Assembly (NCBI GenBank): GCA_014860575.1
Contig: JACZJK010000039.1
Coordinates: forward strand, 1-64,000
Origin: Bacteroidales bacterium
GTDB lineage: Bacteria; Bacteroidota; Bacteroidia; Bacteroidales; JAAYJT01
Length of the DNA: 64,000 nucleotides
Reading direction: 5' to 3'
Position 1 is the first letter of the stretch; every line of letters begins with the position of its first letter. The translations under genes and the position numbers were made by a program. Of the stretch, positions 44,163-52,748 are shown in pieces. A model generated the notes under the pieces. It saw only the letters and a program-made list of their open reading frames with translations, did no database searches and was not told the origin of the DNA.

Positions 44163-44888
44163 TCAGTTTGTCAGAAGTTTACTCACCCTGGCTTCCTCAA
44201 TAATAAGGCTATAAAAGTAGCCTGATCCGAAATCCTTATCCAGCGTGAGCTTGCCTTCCACGATCACCTGATCGCCGACATTCACAAAATCTGCGGTTGT
44301 AGCGGTGAGATCGAAATTGCCATTGTGGTCAGAACCATCCTGAATGTGTATCCAGTTACGGCTCAGAATCCCGGAGTTGAAGCGGGTTACTTCACCAACT
44401 AGTTTTACATCTTTGCTGCCGTATTTCTCACGGTTCGCATACAATTCGGCAATTTTAACGCTGCCTTCATGGTTGGGAAGATTGATGTCAATTTTCGTGT
44501 CCTTAGCTGCCTTATCTTTTTGATCCGACATAGGACCACCCATTTCGCTCCCACCATTGCGCAATGAAATTGGGTTTTTGCTGATTTCACTTACAAACCA
44601 GATTTTCTCAAAATTCCTTTCAAGTTCCTTGCTGTAGAAATTATCCATTTCCAATAATCCTGCAATATGGTACTCCTCCCCTTCCCGGGCTTCCATTGAT
44701 CTGACGGCTATCCAGTAATCAGCGGTGTTATTGTTTACATACAGGTAGGTGTATGCGCTGGTTTGAACCACATCCAACACCTTTACCTTTTGGTTGTCCA
44801 TGCCGGCCTCAGACTTTGCATTGCCGCTGTTGCCCTGACACGAGAAGAGGAATAAAGAAACGATTGTTGATATCAGAATGAATTTCAT
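44163..44888 (-). CDS. Lipoprotein with OB-fold-like domain
   Basis: 241 residues; lipobox FLFSC (Cys17). The first part (~30-115) has VVQTSAYTYLYVNNN and YWIAVRSMEAREGEEYHIAG. The second (~140-235) contains KDVKLVGEVTRFNSGILSRN, WIHIQDGSDHNGNFDLTAT and VGDQVIVEGKLTLDKDFGSG, a strand order typical of small OB-folds in exported proteins. Both halves look like copies of the same fold. Function unknown; ligand binding at the envelope is a guess. No operon partner. Confidence 0.72.
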   Translation of the reverse strand: MKFILISTIVSLFLFSCQGNSGNAKSEAGMDNQKVKVLDVVQTSAYTYLYVNNNTADYWIAVRSMEAREGEEYHIAGLLEMDNFYSKELERNFEKIWFVSEISKNPISLRNGGSEMGGPMSDQKDKAAKDTKIDINLPNHEGSVKIAELYANREKYGSKDVKLVGEVTRFNSGILSRNWIHIQDGSDHNGNFDLTATTADFVNVGDQVIVEGKLTLDKDFGSGYFYSLIIEEARVSKLLTN

Positions 44889-45198
44889 AGTTTTTGGTTT
44901 TAAGATGAATATAAGATTAACAAGCCCGGAAATATTTTGTTTTCCGGGAGTAAGAGATAATTCTGGTTTGTTTTTGTAATTGCGAGCCAGGAAAGTATAA
45001 GTACTCCGAAAATCACTAAAGTTTAAAATCAGAAAAGATGGCTAAGCTTACGCTTACTGGCAGCGGTAAATTATATGAGTAGTGGCAGATTGCATGGTAG
45101 TTTCCTATCATACCGCTACACAGTTTAAGCGGGCTATTACGCTTGAATACCCACTAAAACCCTTATGACATATACACTTTATTAGCGTTTCGTGCTTT
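44889..45198. other. Gene-free intergenic stretch
   Basis: 310 bp between the OB-fold lipoprotein (whose promoter must lie here, on the minus strand) and the 3' end of the ABC permease. No ORF with coding character, no clear hairpin with T-run, and no repeat was found. Confidence 0.6.
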
Positions 45199-46383
45199 TT
45201 ATTTCATTTTCATAAATTTATATACTTCTGCCCAGCCTGGTTCTTTCCCTGTCATTAAAATTGAAACTCTGAATATTTTGGCTGCTATTTTTCGCAGAGA
45301 ATAAAAAGTCAACAGTAATAGCATAAATGAACCTGATAATTGCCACATACCGACTTCTGTAATTGCCCACCGCATTGGCATTGAGGTGGCAGAAGTTAGT
45401 GGGAACCACGATAGAAATACTGACATGCCGCTATCAGGATCGCGTATTACTAAAAAAGAGGCTATTACAAAGACAATTGGAAGCATCATCATCGAGCTTT
45501 TGCCGGAATTATTGGGGTCGGTAATTATTGAGGCTATAGCAGCAAGTATGGCATTCCAGATTAACACACCAATCAAGGCAAAAGGTAAATACAAGGCTAT
45601 TGAAGGAAAATATAAATAATCGAGTATTGCGGAAATTGGCAAACCTGAAAACTGGAAGAAAAGAACTCCTCCAATAATGCTTAAAAACGAATAAGTAATC
45701 ATTGAGGATATACCTGTTAAAGTAATGCCTAATATTTTCCCGTCCATCCAAACCTGTGGACTTATGGCTGATACAATCTGCTCGGTAATTTTTAATTGTT
45801 TCTCACCTGTAATTGCTGTAAACTGATAAGCGAAACTTAAAAAAACTGCCATTATCATCAAGCCGGCAAAAAACCAGGCAAGAATGACCCTGTTTCTCGA
45901 ATTGTCGGTGTAGATATAGGTTTCTTCAATTGGTGCAGACGATAAGACCAAAGAAAGCTGCCCGGGACTTAATCCCAGCTTCTGCATTTCGTTCTGCTTG
46001 TGATAAATATCAATAGAGCTTTTAACCTTTTTGATGTCCCTGTTGTTTTTGTATGCGTGTAAGGCTAATGCATCTTCATTTATGTCAATCAAAACCCAAT
46101 TTTTATTAACACCTGTTTCCCTTATAATGCTATCTTTCTGTTCAGAAGGCAGATGCTGTATATCAAAATCCTTTTTTAGAACTTCCGTCAAAGTTCCGTT
46201 AGTATCATTATGCACAAAAATTTCAATTTCCGGACTTTTGTCAGAAAAGGCGTACTTGCTGCCAAAGTAAAATACAGTTGATACAATCAGCATTACAACA
46301 ATACCAATTGCCTCATTTTTTGGTTTAAAGAAACGACCATATTCCCAGCGGGTAACGGTAATAACCTGCTTTATGTAACTCAT
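45199..46383 (-). CDS. ABC-2 type transporter permease (NatB-like)
   Basis: 394 residues. One N-terminal membrane helix (~25-45) precedes a large extracytoplasmic domain (~50-165). Five more helices follow (~165-380; VILAWFFAGLMIMAVFLSFA, SFLSIIGGVLFF, LPFALIGVLIW, MMMLPIVFVIASFLVI). This layout is that of NatB/YhaP-type ABC-2 exporter permeases, often for Na+ or small drugs. The ATPase gene lies 2 bp upstream in the operon order. Base composition is AT-richer than the flanking DNA. Confidence 0.87.
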   Translation of the reverse strand: MSYIKQVITVTRWEYGRFFKPKNEAIGIVVMLIVSTVFYFGSKYAFSDKSPEIEIFVHNDTNGTLTEVLKKDFDIQHLPSEQKDSIIRETGVNKNWVLIDINEDALALHAYKNNRDIKKVKSSIDIYHKQNEMQKLGLSPGQLSLVLSSAPIEETYIYTDNSRNRVILAWFFAGLMIMAVFLSFAYQFTAITGEKQLKITEQIVSAISPQVWMDGKILGITLTGISSMITYSFLSIIGGVLFFQFSGLPISAILDYLYFPSIALYLPFALIGVLIWNAILAAIASIITDPNNSGKSSMMMLPIVFVIASFLVIRDPDSGMSVFLSWFPLTSATSMPMRWAITEVGMWQLSGSFMLLLLTFYSLRKIAAKIFRVSILMTGKEPGWAEVYKFMKMK

Positions 46384-46385
46384 TA

Positions 46386-47306
46386 TTAATGACTTTTTAC
46401 AAGGTTAAGAAAAATATCGTGCAATGAGGGTTTGTGACTGGAAACATCAAAAATACCCTCCAGTTTTGACAAATCAGATAATATAGTTTTCATATCAGCG
46501 TCTTGTTCAAAAGTCATTCTAACTAAAGCATTATCAATGATTTCAATACTTTCCACTCCGCCAATATATTTCAACGAATTTTCAGTTAAACCTGATTTAT
46601 AATGTAATTCGATAATGTGCCTGTTTCCATAGGTTTCGTAAATTCCGGTTAAGCTCCCATTATATAATTCTTCGCCCTTATTGATAAGAAATATTTTATG
46701 AGCAGTCTTTTCTACCAATTGCATCTGATGAGCGCTTAGTAAAATTGTGGTTCCCTGTTTATTAATTTCCCTGATAAATTCAATGAAAATTTCCTGGTTC
46801 AAGGGGTCTAAGCCGGAGAATGGTTCATCAAGAATGGCGAAAGCAGGCTTGTGAAGAATAGAAGCTACAAATTGTATTTTCTGCTGATTCCCCTTTGAAA
46901 GCACCTGCAACTTTTCCTTTGCCCTATCTGCAAGTTCAAGTCTTTCTAACCATTCCAAAGCAGCTTTTTTCGCTTCTGTCTTATCCATGCCCCTGATTGA
47001 GGCAAGATAAACCAATGATTTTAAAATTGGAATATCAGGATAAAGTCCTCGTTCTTCAGGAAGATATCCAATCTGACTGGCATGAATTGAGTGATTGGAA
47101 CTCCCTTTAATATTCCACTCTATGTGGCCATCATCTGCTTTAATGATGTCAAGTAAAATTCGTAAGGTTGTTGTTTTCCCTGCTCCGTTCGGACCCAGAA
47201 AAGCAAAAATATCTCCTTGTTCTACCGAAAACGAGATGTTTTTAACTGCTTTAACCTTTGAGAAATTTTTGCTTATTGATTTTACTTTTAGAACTGTGTT
47301 TTGCAT
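46386..47306 (-). CDS. ABC transporter ATP-binding protein (NatA-like)
   Basis: ATG 47306 is preferred to the in-frame TTG at 47318; it gives 306 residues starting MQNTVLKVKSISKNFS. Walker A is GPNGAGKTTTLR, the signature LSKGNQQKI, Walker B FAILDEPFSGLD, and the switch His is in LLSAHQMQLVE. The C-terminal ~80 residues form the extra domain found in NatA-type exporters. It drives the permease encoded immediately downstream. Substrate unknown; Na+ or a peptide/drug is typical for the family. Confidence 0.92.
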   Translation of the reverse strand: MQNTVLKVKSISKNFSKVKAVKNISFSVEQGDIFAFLGPNGAGKTTTLRILLDIIKADDGHIEWNIKGSSNHSIHASQIGYLPEERGLYPDIPILKSLVYLASIRGMDKTEAKKAALEWLERLELADRAKEKLQVLSKGNQQKIQFVASILHKPAFAILDEPFSGLDPLNQEIFIEFIREINKQGTTILLSAHQMQLVEKTAHKIFLINKGEELYNGSLTGIYETYGNRHIIELHYKSGLTENSLKYIGGVESIEIIDNALVRMTFEQDADMKTILSDLSKLEGIFDVSSHKPSLHDIFLNLVKSH

Positions 47307-47453
47307 TTTGTCAATCAATTTTTGATTCTCTCAGCATGAACGGTTTCGGGCTTTGCTTTCGGGCGGGTTTCGGAGCACAAGCTGTAAACCAGCACTAAAC
47401 TTGATACGAAGCACAAAGCTATAAGTTGCCACGTCACCCCGCCTGACGAAAAA

Positions 47454-47463
47454 CCCGTGTTAT
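47454..47463 (+). repeat. Direct repeat CCCGTGTTAT flanking DUF2130 gene (left copy)
   Basis: The decamer occurs here and at 48923-48932 in the same orientation, 1469 bp apart, with only the DUF2130 gene and its leader between. The left flank (47335-47460) is GC-richer than the genes around it. Confidence 0.45.
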
Positions 47464-47484
47464 CACTCGTTTTTCTGTCTATAT

Positions 47485-48756
47485 TCATTGGTTATTCAGT
47501 TCGTTAAATTTCGCTTTCATTGTCGGGTTTTCGTGGGTCAATTTCTTAATAGTTAAATCTTCGGCTTTTTGCTTTGCAAGTCGAAGATTATTGTCAGAGG
47601 ATAATAATGCGTCTTTTGTCTTTTGCAAATGGTCAATAGTTTTATCTATTTCTTCAATAGCAGTTTTAAATTTCCGACTTGCCAATTCGTAATTTCTTGC
47701 AAACCCTTCTTTGAATGTATTTATTTTCTCTTCAAAATTGGTAATGTCCACATTTTGATTTCTTACCAAGGCAAGTTCCGCTTTGTATTGTACGGAGTTC
47801 ATAGCTGCGTTACGAAGTAGTGTAATAATTGGAATAAAAAATTGAGGTCGAACAACATACATTTTTGAATATTTATGCGAAACGTCAACAATTCCAGAAT
47901 TATAATACTCACTGTCAGCTTCTAGAAGAGAAACAAGAACTGCATATTCACATTTTTTTTCGTTTCTATCTCTGTCAAGTTCTTTTAAAAAATCTTCATT
48001 CCTTTTCTTTGTTGCAGTTTCGTCTCCTTCGTTTTTCATTTCAAACATTATTGAAATGATTTCATTTCCTGCATCGTCATTTTCTCTATAAATAAAATCC
48101 CCTTTACTTCCTGTCTTTGAGTCGTTGTCCTTTTCGAAATAAGCCTTTTGAAAAGCAGTCGCACGAAGTTTATTGAATTCTGTCTCACAATGTTGTTCAA
48201 GCGTTTCACCTATCATTTTTGTTGATAGTTTTAACTTCATATCCTTTCTAAGTGCAATTTCTTCGTCTTTATGTTTGATTATTGCATCCTTCTCTTTCAG
48301 TTCTGACAGATATTGTTCGGTTAAAGACTTTTTAAGTAGTTCTTTTTCTGTCTCCTTCATTTTTAGAGAATTAGCTAACTCGTCACGTTCCTTTTCAATT
48401 ATTTTGGTAGCTTCAGTAACGGCTAATTTTTTCTCAACTTCTGCATTGTCAATTTTGGCTTTAAGTTGCAACAGTTCATTTTCCTTTTGAGATAATTTCT
48501 GCGACAACTCAATTTCCTTTTTGGCTTTGAGGTCGGCTAATTCTTGGTCTTTTTTAGAAAGTTTTTCTTGAAAGGCATTTTTAATAATTGCTTCCGCTAA
48601 TTTTACAGCACTTTCCTTTTCTTTTTCTGCCAATGCAAGTCGGTTAAGAATTTCTTCTTCAAACTGGTGGTCACGAACTTGTTTAAGTATGTCAGCAAAA
48701 CCAGCTTCGTCTACTTTAAATGCTTTCTTGCAATGAGGGCAAATTATTTCGTTCAT
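47485..48756 (-). CDS. DUF2130 domain-containing coiled-coil protein
   Basis: 423 residues. An N-terminal zinc-ribbon-like start, IICPHCKKAFKVDEAGF, precedes a long charged coiled coil (~25-175). The DUF2130 core (~180-340) holds SKTGSKGDFIYRE and SIMFEMKNEGDET, segments reminiscent of nuclease-like D...ExK arrangements, and CEYAVLVSLLEADS. A second helical part ends the protein. The family is widespread and uncharacterised; it is often found in accessory regions. Here it is AT-rich and bracketed by a 10-bp direct repeat, which hints at acquisition as a unit. Confidence 0.88.
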   Translation of the reverse strand: MNEIICPHCKKAFKVDEAGFADILKQVRDHQFEEEILNRLALAEKEKESAVKLAEAIIKNAFQEKLSKKDQELADLKAKKEIELSQKLSQKENELLQLKAKIDNAEVEKKLAVTEATKIIEKERDELANSLKMKETEKELLKKSLTEQYLSELKEKDAIIKHKDEEIALRKDMKLKLSTKMIGETLEQHCETEFNKLRATAFQKAYFEKDNDSKTGSKGDFIYRENDDAGNEIISIMFEMKNEGDETATKKRNEDFLKELDRDRNEKKCEYAVLVSLLEADSEYYNSGIVDVSHKYSKMYVVRPQFFIPIITLLRNAAMNSVQYKAELALVRNQNVDITNFEEKINTFKEGFARNYELASRKFKTAIEEIDKTIDHLQKTKDALLSSDNNLRLAKQKAEDLTIKKLTHENPTMKAKFNELNNQ

Positions 48757-48922
48757 ATCTTATATTTTGATTGTGTCGTGTCGTTTTAGAATGAGTGCTA
48801 ACTCGTTTACAACCAAACCCACAGGTACGGCTATGCAAAATCCTGAGAATTGGATAACCATAATTCATGGTACGGTTTTTTCGCCTCGCTAATATAAAAA
48901 TAAATTGCTTGTAATGATTTGG

Positions 48923-48932
48923 CCCGTGTTAT
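48923..48932 (+). repeat. Direct repeat CCCGTGTTAT flanking DUF2130 gene (right copy)
   Basis: Identical to the decamer at 47454-47463. It overlaps the start of the gap before the DUF2027 gene's stop codon at 48939. Confidence 0.45.
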
Positions 48933-48938
48933 AACATA

Positions 48939-50030
48939 CTATTCCGGCTTCTCATTCACTACCTCAATCGCCCCATAGCCATAATTTTTGAAGGAGGCAT
49001 TCTGTACTTTGAGTTCAGTATATTGCTTAAGCATTTCAAGAAGGGTGTTGCGGAGTGTGCCGTTGCCAATGCCATGTATAAAAATTACTTTGCGATACTG
49101 GGATTCCAGGGCGCTTTCGAGGCATTTGGTAAAGTAATCGGTCTGGATTTTCAGGATTTCGTGGTTAGCAAGCTTCGTATAATTATCCTGCAAGGCGGAG
49201 ATATGAAGGTCAACTTCAGCTTCAAAGGCCGCAATGCGGTGTTTGTCAATCAATGCCTTTGGTTTTTCGGTTTTTACCCGGGAATCAAATAATAAATCGC
49301 TGCCTTCAAGGCTCTCGGGTGTGGATTCAACGCCTTTCACCATCGTGAGGTTCACCAGCAAGGCTTTTTCACTTACGAAAGCATTGGAAATGTAATTGTC
49401 TTCTTTCTGGAACCGCGATGGTTTTAACCTAAAGGAGGCGTTTACAGGCATCACCAGCCGGGGCTGCAGCTCTTTTTGGAAAAGCATTTGCACGCTGCCT
49501 TCGAGCCATACATTTAGTTCATCGCGGGTGATCGTTGCCACCGTAATGCCCGATTCCGGCGGAAGCACATCATAATCCATTCCTTTCCACTGCATATCGG
49601 CTTGCAGGAGCATAAAGGAATAGAAAACGTCATAATCCGTTGGGTTCAGCAAGCAAACATCAAGTGTGCCTGTGATCAGCCATTTCTGGTCTTGCGGGCG
49701 AAACGCAAGCCATATGGTTTCCGAGTCCGAGCCCTTTGTTTTTCTAAGCTGGAATATTCTCTCAAAAACTTCTTCTTCTGGTTGCGGTGTTTTACCATAG
49801 TGTACAGAGTCCTCTGATTCCCTGGCCTCCATCACCACTCTGTAATTTTTATCGAAAATGCGCGATCCGCTATCCTGGGTTTCAATTTTTAGCAAATCGC
49901 TGGTGAGTGTTGGGATATCAAAACCTTCTTCAATGGCCACGCTGACCATTTGCGGACTGATGATCTTTGTAACAATTCCTCCTCCACTGCTGTTGAGGAA
50001 CCTGACTTTATCTCCGGGTTGAAATTTCAT
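48939..50030 (-). CDS. DUF2027 protein with C-terminal Smr domain
   Basis: ATG 50030 is chosen over an in-frame TTG two codons earlier; the product is 363 residues starting MKFQPGDKVRFL. The N-terminal small barrel (KVRFLNSSGGGIV, VSVAIEEGFDIP) and middle beta domains match DUF2027. The last ~85 residues are an Smr domain: EVDLHISALQ, FIHGIGNGTLRNTLL and YGYGAIEVV. Smr domains bind or cut branched nucleic acids or RNA. The HGIGNG loop is intact. The role of this Bacteroidota family is unknown; a link to RNA or ribosome quality control is conceivable. Confidence 0.88.
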   Translation of the reverse strand: MKFQPGDKVRFLNSSGGGIVTKIISPQMVSVAIEEGFDIPTLTSDLLKIETQDSGSRIFDKNYRVVMEARESEDSVHYGKTPQPEEEVFERIFQLRKTKGSDSETIWLAFRPQDQKWLITGTLDVCLLNPTDYDVFYSFMLLQADMQWKGMDYDVLPPESGITVATITRDELNVWLEGSVQMLFQKELQPRLVMPVNASFRLKPSRFQKEDNYISNAFVSEKALLVNLTMVKGVESTPESLEGSDLLFDSRVKTEKPKALIDKHRIAAFEAEVDLHISALQDNYTKLANHEILKIQTDYFTKCLESALESQYRKVIFIHGIGNGTLRNTLLEMLKQYTELKVQNASFKNYGYGAIEVVNEKPE

Positions 50031-50227
50031 GATCAATTATTTTAGATGCCATTGATGCACGCATAATTGGCGGTTGCTTTTGCAACCATTGCAAACGTGC
50101 TGATTGGCTCTGCAAAATTACACCAATCCGGGGGATTAATTTGAAATAAGTGATCAGACCAATACTCTTACTGATGTGGGAAAACCAAGATTGAAGCCAC
50201 TGAAGTGCTAACTCCAGGGCATGGGAG

Positions 50228-51076
50228 TTAGTTCAATGTATCGGTTAATTGATCCAGGGTGGCTTTTGTCAACGGTCCTTCAAAAAGCAATAAAGCGCCA
50301 TCTTCAGTGCGGAATGTAGTAAATTTTTCGTCCGAACCTGTAAAGCCAGAAACCTCTGCTAAAACCAATGCATTTTTTTCTACGAACCGTTGCAGTTGGT
50401 TCTCATCATCAAACCTGATCCATGCCATTGTGAACTTGTTTTCGGGACTGGCAACCGGTAAAATCCATGCCTCATAATTATCAAAGCCTGTAAAAAGGCG
50501 ATCCCAATGGATGAAGCCGTTTTGCAGGCCCAGGGGTCCATGCACCATTTTTAGGCCATCCCTGCTTTCGTTTAAGATCTTATTCTCAAAAATACCTGGG
50601 CGCTGAAGCACCACATGGTCAATTTTGTTAAGAAAGGCTTTCCCGATTTTGAGGGTTTTTTCCTGATCTAAAGGTTCTCCGCTCGTATTGGAAACCGAAA
50701 TGTAATAGTTGCCTTTCGCAGCAATATACTGATAGGGTGTGAGGCAATCGTGATAGTAATGCAAACCCGCAGCCATGCAACGAAAACGTGAAACGCTGAA
50801 AATCCCGAAAGCCGCTTCGGCGGAAACCATGCGATAAATGTCGGCTTTAAATTCCGAACCTTCCAGCCTGATATCCTGCACGGCCAGCTGTTTGAACCCA
50901 TACTCAAGATAAAGATCGGCACCACCATTGATATAGCCCCACAATCCATTTTGATCAAAATTCCGGGTTGTGATATTTTCGATGCCAGCCAAAGAATTAT
51001 CAGTTAGTATCGGTGCTTCCTGCGCGTAAACCACCGTAAAAAAGACACTTAAAATGATTAATAATGTCAGTTTCAT
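50228..51076 (-). CDS. Secreted DUF6599-like protein
   Basis: ATG 51076 is used; an in-frame TTG at 51097 adds seven polar residues before the signal peptide MKLTLLIILSVFFTVVYAQ. The 282-residue product begins with the segment GLWGYINGGADLYLEYGFKQ, which I associate with DUF6599, and has a second similar half (MVHGPLGLQNGFIHWDRLF). No catalytic motif. It is located downstream of, and in the same orientation as, the Tat-exported DUF362 gene (about 117-bp gap), and the two are likely functional partners in the periplasm. Function unknown. Confidence 0.72.
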   Translation of the reverse strand: MKLTLLIILSVFFTVVYAQEAPILTDNSLAGIENITTRNFDQNGLWGYINGGADLYLEYGFKQLAVQDIRLEGSEFKADIYRMVSAEAAFGIFSVSRFRCMAAGLHYYHDCLTPYQYIAAKGNYYISVSNTSGEPLDQEKTLKIGKAFLNKIDHVVLQRPGIFENKILNESRDGLKMVHGPLGLQNGFIHWDRLFTGFDNYEAWILPVASPENKFTMAWIRFDDENQLQRFVEKNALVLAEVSGFTGSDEKFTTFRTEDGALLLFEGPLTKATLDQLTDTLN

Positions 51077-51192
51077 AAAATTGATTTTTTGATTCAAAAT
51101 TCCACCAAATTCAAGATTCCAGATTCTTGATTCAAGATTGCCAGTTCTTTCGTTGCATTAATATTGAATCTGGAATTTTAAATTTTGAATAT

Positions 51193-52374
51193 TCACCCTA
51201 AAACAACTTTCTTCAGTTCGATATTCTCCTGATTTGCTTCGCCAAGCCCAAGTTCCGCTGCATATTCCATGAAAGCACGCCCGCGTGGGGTGTCCTCCTG
51301 CTGTATTCCTTCCTCAATTCGTTTCTGCAAAACAATTCCATAGCCGATGCGATCCACTGCAACCGGGTCGGTTCCTACAAGAAGTGTATTGTAATTGCAA
51401 ATAAACTGAGGGTTTGCGCCTGGTCCGCCCTGGTAGCAACCGCGTAACCCATCCACAATGTTTAGCACCACTTTATCCCGAACCGGTGGAAAGCAGCAGA
51501 CTTCGGCGCTGGTTTCTCCCCAAAGTTGTGCATGCAGACGGCCAGTGTTTGTGATCACGCCATAGCCCAGGTTCTTGAGACACAACGTGATAGATGCGCC
51601 TGCATTTTTCAAAATAGGTATGTTAATGATCTTGTCCAATTCCTGGGTGCAGATTTTCGTGAAATAAGAATACTTACCTCCATTTACCATGTATGGCAAA
51701 GTGTAATCGTCGTATTCGCCCTCCACTTCAGCAAAATAATACCAGTCGCGGTCAATCATTTCCTCGCTGTATAGCTTGCCTTCCTTGTTATAGTACGAAC
51801 CGTCCGCATCCTTCTTTTCGGTTCCGGTGATGGCGATTCCGGGATATGCTTCCGGTGTGAACCCAGCTTCATGAAGTTGGAATTCGCGCCTGTCCCACAG
51901 CACAATGTTTTCTTTAGGAATTCCGGCTTCGAGCATTTGTTCGATCACACTCTCAACTACTTCATGGCTCGTAGATAAAAGCTTGCCACCAATAGGATTG
52001 AGTTTCAAACCGATCTTTTCATGCGGTTGCACAAACATCACCCAGGCCTCAGCGAGGGTGGCAGCACCGGTAAGTTGCAGCATGGATTCGGAAAGCATTT
52101 CGTAGACTACTGATTTCACAGGTTTTTCGTTAACCACCGATTTTTCATTAAGAACTTGTACGACCCTGCCGGGAAACCTGCCGGGCATAGAATTTTCCGT
52201 TTTGGGGAATTTTAACGCTTCGGCAATATTGGTAGCGGGTTTTTCATTGGCTTGCGCTTGCGCCAGCACGTTCTTGAGAGGCGATGGAGCCATTAATGCG
52301 CCCAGACTTCCGGCAGCAGCCAGTTTGAAGAAATTGCGGCGGTCGAGGCCGGTGGGGTTGTGTTTTTTACTCAT
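51193..52374 (-). CDS. Tat-exported DUF362 domain-containing protein
   Basis: 393 residues. The leader LDRRNFFKLAAAGSLGALM has the twin-arginine pair (R12-R13) and a hydrophobic stretch, so export is folded, probably with a cofactor. The body shows DUF362 features: GLKLNPIGGKLLSTSHEVVE, IINIPILKNAGASITLCLKN, NTLLVGTDPVAVDRIGYGI. DUF362 proteins are often linked to iron-sulfur or redox functions, yet no CxxCxxC cluster is seen here. Its partner is the DUF6599-like gene downstream. Confidence 0.87.
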   Translation of the reverse strand: MSKKHNPTGLDRRNFFKLAAAGSLGALMAPSPLKNVLAQAQANEKPATNIAEALKFPKTENSMPGRFPGRVVQVLNEKSVVNEKPVKSVVYEMLSESMLQLTGAATLAEAWVMFVQPHEKIGLKLNPIGGKLLSTSHEVVESVIEQMLEAGIPKENIVLWDRREFQLHEAGFTPEAYPGIAITGTEKKDADGSYYNKEGKLYSEEMIDRDWYYFAEVEGEYDDYTLPYMVNGGKYSYFTKICTQELDKIINIPILKNAGASITLCLKNLGYGVITNTGRLHAQLWGETSAEVCCFPPVRDKVVLNIVDGLRGCYQGGPGANPQFICNYNTLLVGTDPVAVDRIGYGIVLQKRIEEGIQQEDTPRGRAFMEYAAELGLGEANQENIELKKVVLG

Positions 52375-52389
52375 GGTGGAAGGGGGTTA

Positions 52390-52440
52390 TGTGAGGATTC
52401 GGGTTCAAGGTTTCGGGTTCAAGGTTAAAAGTTCCGTGTT
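52390..52440. repeat. GGTTCAAG-type minisatellite
   Basis: A short array of degenerate 8-bp units (GGTTCAAG GTTTCGG GTTCAAGG) lies upstream of the DUF362 gene. It belongs to the same family as the array near 41957-42012. Confidence 0.6.
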
Positions 52441-52711
52441 AAGAGAGATTTAACTTAATATTAGGCTGCCACTGCCAACTGCCGCTTTTCCAGGTTCAGG
52501 GGTTTGTCAAAATTACAATTTTTGATTTATTCTCATTCTTCTTTCTGGTATTTTTTAACTTTTCAACTTTTGTTAATCTTAGCTACATAATGATCTGCAA
52601 GAGTTTGGGCAAACGCAGGCAAGCAACAGTGTATTTCTATTTTAACCCCTTTCGGAGCGCAATAATTCAGAAGATATTTATAAAGCGAAAGCGCTGCCCG
52701 CCCTTTTTTAC

Positions 52712-52719
52712 TAAATTTG
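52712..52719 (+). promoter_or_regulatory. Putative -7 element (TAAATTTG) of the TPR gene
   Basis: TAAATTTG matches TAnnTTTG, 30 bp before ATG 52749. It lies inside the longer reading frame that starts at 52590 and so supports 52749 as the true start. No good -33 box was found. Confidence 0.4.
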
Positions 52720-52748
52720 CAGCATTATTTGAGGAGAGAATACAGCAT

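Noticed and set aside
47335-48932. Integron-type attC sites around the DUF2130 gene
   Set aside because: The GTTATAAC/GTTATCAC words do not fit the GTTRRRY/RYYYAAC core pairs, and no integrase is present; only the 10-bp direct repeat is retained as an observation.
52590-52748. Longer N-terminus for the TPR protein
   Set aside because: The 53 extra residues are basic and low-complexity compared with the acidic TPR body and contain a TAAATTTG promoter box, so ATG 52749 was chosen.
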